Shown here: positions 4,884 to 5,712 of the stretch, in pieces | Layout: each line of letters opens with the position of its first letter | How positions within the stretch are numbered: position 1 is the first letter of the stretch | Assembly (NCBI GenBank): GCA_002294045.1 | Contig: DBEP01000109.1 | Coordinates: forward strand, 1 to 5,712 | Source of the DNA: Lachnoclostridium sp. UBA903 | GTDB taxonomy: Bacteria > Bacillota > Clostridia > Lachnospirales > Lachnospiraceae | Length of the DNA: 5,712 nucleotides | Direction of reading: 5' to 3' | The notes under the pieces: model-generated | What the model saw: the letters and a program-made list of their open reading frames with translations, nothing else | What the model was told of the DNA's origin: nothing | Database searches by the model: none | Made by a program: the position numbers and the translations under genes

Positions 4884-5000
4884 ATGGAAACCGCAGTCCG
4901 AAAAAGAATCCCAGGAGGAAGGGGGCTTTTGCAGGCAGTTGGTAGACTTTTGCATTGGGAAGGTCCCATATTTAAAAAAATAAGGGAGGAAGCAATATAA
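4884..5000 (+). CDS. Possible 38-residue small ORF, unrecognised
   Basis: The frame begins METAVRKRIPGG, continues with LLQAVGRLLHWEGPIF and ends KKIREEAI: basic with a central amphipathic stretch. No ribosome binding site precedes the ATG. AGGAGG (4913-4918) inside it could serve a TTG at 4929, giving 23 residues. No promoter is evident. The peptide reads like part of a real protein, but nothing else supports expression; it may be a remnant. Confidence 0.15.
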   Translation: METAVRKRIPGGRGLLQAVGRLLHWEGPIFKKIREEAI

Positions 5001-5204
5001 AGTGCGGTAATAGAAATGCCGGTGTGTATGGTAAAAAGTTGCGTAACAATCCACAAGGTAGGAAGAATCGAAAATCAGTTTTGATATACGACGTGGATAA
5101 AAGTACCGAAGTTTCAGTAAATGAGTGGAATTTATCCATAAAACTTACCCCTTCAGCGGAATACAAAGAAATTTATCTTTCAGAGCTGTATTTCTGTGTC
5201 TCTA

Positions 5205-5233
5205 TTGACAAAATGACACGTGCGTCATATAAT
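5205..5233 (+). promoter_or_regulatory. Perfect consensus promoter of the TetR gene
   Basis: TTGACA (5205-5210) and TATAAT (5228-5233) both match consensus exactly, with a 17-base spacer. Transcription should start near 5240, about 40 bases before the start codon. An unregulated promoter this strong would be unusual for a regulator gene, which fits with the repressor sites lying on it. Confidence 0.88.
5213..5228. promoter_or_regulatory. Candidate TetR operator 1, in the promoter spacer
   Basis: ATGAC-N6-GTCAT is a perfect five-base inverted repeat between the -35 and -10 boxes, sharing the first T of the -10. Its position would exclude RNA polymerase. The dyad size fits a TetR-type dimer, although the actual binding protein is inferred from proximity. 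Confidence 0.55.
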
Positions 5234-5238
5234 CAGTT

Positions 5239-5254
5239 ATGACACTCATATCAT
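5239..5254. promoter_or_regulatory. Candidate TetR operator 2, at the transcription start
   Basis: ATGAC-N6-ATCAT repeats operator 1 with one changed base in the right arm, and the two copies share ATGACAC on the left. Its centre is 26 bp from that of operator 1, and it covers the predicted transcription start. Two sites would permit cooperative autorepression. Confidence 0.5.
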
Positions 5255-5279
5255 TTTATTATGCCAATAGGAGAAATGA

Positions 5280-5666
5280 ATGGTGAACAAATCCGATATA
5301 AAGCGCGAGTTGATTTTAACGAAGGCAAAACAAGTTTTTATCCGTAAAGGCTTTGCCGCAGTTACTATGAAAGATATTATAAATGAATGTGAAATAAGCC
5401 GGGGCGGGATTTATATATACTTTTCATCTGTTGACGAAATTTTTGTGCAGGTTATTTATACATGTAATAAACAAAAATTAAAAGAAACTCAAAACAGAAT
5501 AAAAGAAAACATGAGCTTTAAGCAGGTGATAGACGATTTTTTAGGCAAACAGAAAAAACGGCTAAATATGGACAGTAGCTTACTTATGGCTATGCAAGAA
5601 TACCGTTTTTCTCATAAGAGTGAACAAGATACGGAAATTTATATAAACTTCTATCCGCATAATTAA
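5280..5666 (+). pseudogene. TetR-family regulator, early stop by probable frameshift
   Basis: The 128-residue product has a typical TetR/AcrR DNA-binding domain (about 8-55): helix 1 LILTKAKQVFIRKGF, VTMKDIINECEISRGGIYIYFSSVDEIF with the helix-turn-helix at 29-47. The following residues begin the helical ligand-binding and dimerisation domain, but the frame stops at 5664-5666, whereas the family is usually 180-210 residues. The -1 frame stays open from 5663 to the window edge (LIEIAKEKNSDYDYSD) and continues naturally after FYPHN, so one missing base near the TT at 5663-5664, or a sequencing error, would explain the early stop. The start is fixed by AGGAG (5269-5273) six bases before the ATG at 5280; an out-of-frame ATG at 5276 does not give the domain. 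Ligand and targets are unknown. Family is certain; pseudogene status is not. Confidence 0.7.
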
Positions 5667-5712
5667 TAGAGATAGCAAAAGAAAAAAATAGTGATTATGA
5701 CTATTCAGATAT

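Larger units (their letters stand above)
4770..5279. other. Divergent intergenic region between the DUF4430 operon and the TetR gene
   Basis: No confident gene is present in these 510 bases. The left end holds the operon promoter and leader; the right end holds the TetR promoter and operators. Between 4864 and 5204 there are a 38-codon plus-strand frame (4884-5000), CTTTTGCA repeated 21 bases apart (4926-4933, 4947-4954), and a small dyad TGGGA-AGG-TCCCA (4956-4968). A 72-codon frame from a GTG at 5024 lacks a ribosome binding site and runs into the TetR promoter. The stretch may be decayed coding DNA, but I recognise no family. Confidence 0.5.

Noticed and set aside
4723..4983. Plus-strand 86-codon frame overlapping the DUF4430 start and promoter
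   Set aside because: It runs antisense through the start of a better gene and its promoter, and it has no ribosome binding site.
4770..5060. Cobalamin riboswitch upstream of the DUF4430 operon
   Set aside because: I looked for it because of the corrinoid theme. The leader is only about 58 bases and lacks the GCCACTG-type B12 box and the conserved core; the AACTGCC on the minus strand lies upstream of the promoter.
5024..5242. Plus-strand 72-codon frame beginning at GTG 5024
   Set aside because: No ribosome binding site, no recognisable domain, and its end overlaps the TetR promoter and operators.
1..5712. CRISPR arrays, tRNA genes, transposase genes
   Set aside because: No regularly spaced repeats, no cloverleaf with a GTTCGA-type T-arm, and no transposase motifs in any frame examined.

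Overview
This window looks like chromosomal DNA of a low-G+C Gram-positive anaerobe, most likely a clostridium of the Lachnospiraceae type. The basis is the strong purine-rich ribosome binding sites, the TTGACA-N17-TATAAT style promoters, the AT-rich intergenic DNA, and the gene families present (DUF1294, an ECF-transporter S subunit, a DUF4430 protein, a DUF4445/ASKHA corrinoid-enzyme activator). The genus cannot be fixed from the sequence alone.

Layout. Bases 1-425 hold no confident protein gene. A very good promoter on the minus strand (-35 at 129-124, -10 at 106-101), with a weaker one upstream of it, fires leftward out of the window, probably into a stable RNA operon or another gene whose body lies outside. 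To its right, 426-704 encodes a small DUF1294 membrane protein behind a foldable leader, closed by a terminator. A convergent XRE-family regulator lies at 793-1212 (minus). A 445-base AT-rich divergent spacer separates it from a classic cold-shock protein gene (1658-1858), which has a near-consensus promoter, a structured leader and a strong terminator.

Bases 2091-3749 encode a reductive activator of corrinoid enzymes: an N-terminal [2Fe-2S] domain followed by an ASKHA ATPase. Converging on it is a two-gene minus-strand operon (4769-3839) with its own strong promoter. The first gene encodes a membrane-anchored DUF4430 protein, whose domain resembles the C-terminal domain of transcobalamin. 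The second, translationally coupled, encodes an ECF-transporter S subunit. Together these suggest corrinoid capture and uptake next to corrinoid-enzyme repair. That link is inference, because no corrinoid methyltransferase, ECF ATPase or T subunit lies in the window. An exact 16-base sequence sits upstream of both units in the same orientation relative to transcription, and its 8-base core recurs in the spacer between them, so the 2.8-kb segment may be co-regulated or may have moved as a unit.

The right end (4770-5279) is a divergent regulatory region with no well-supported gene. It leads into a TetR-family gene at 5280 that has a perfect consensus promoter, two tandem candidate operators, and a reading frame that closes early and appears frameshifted.
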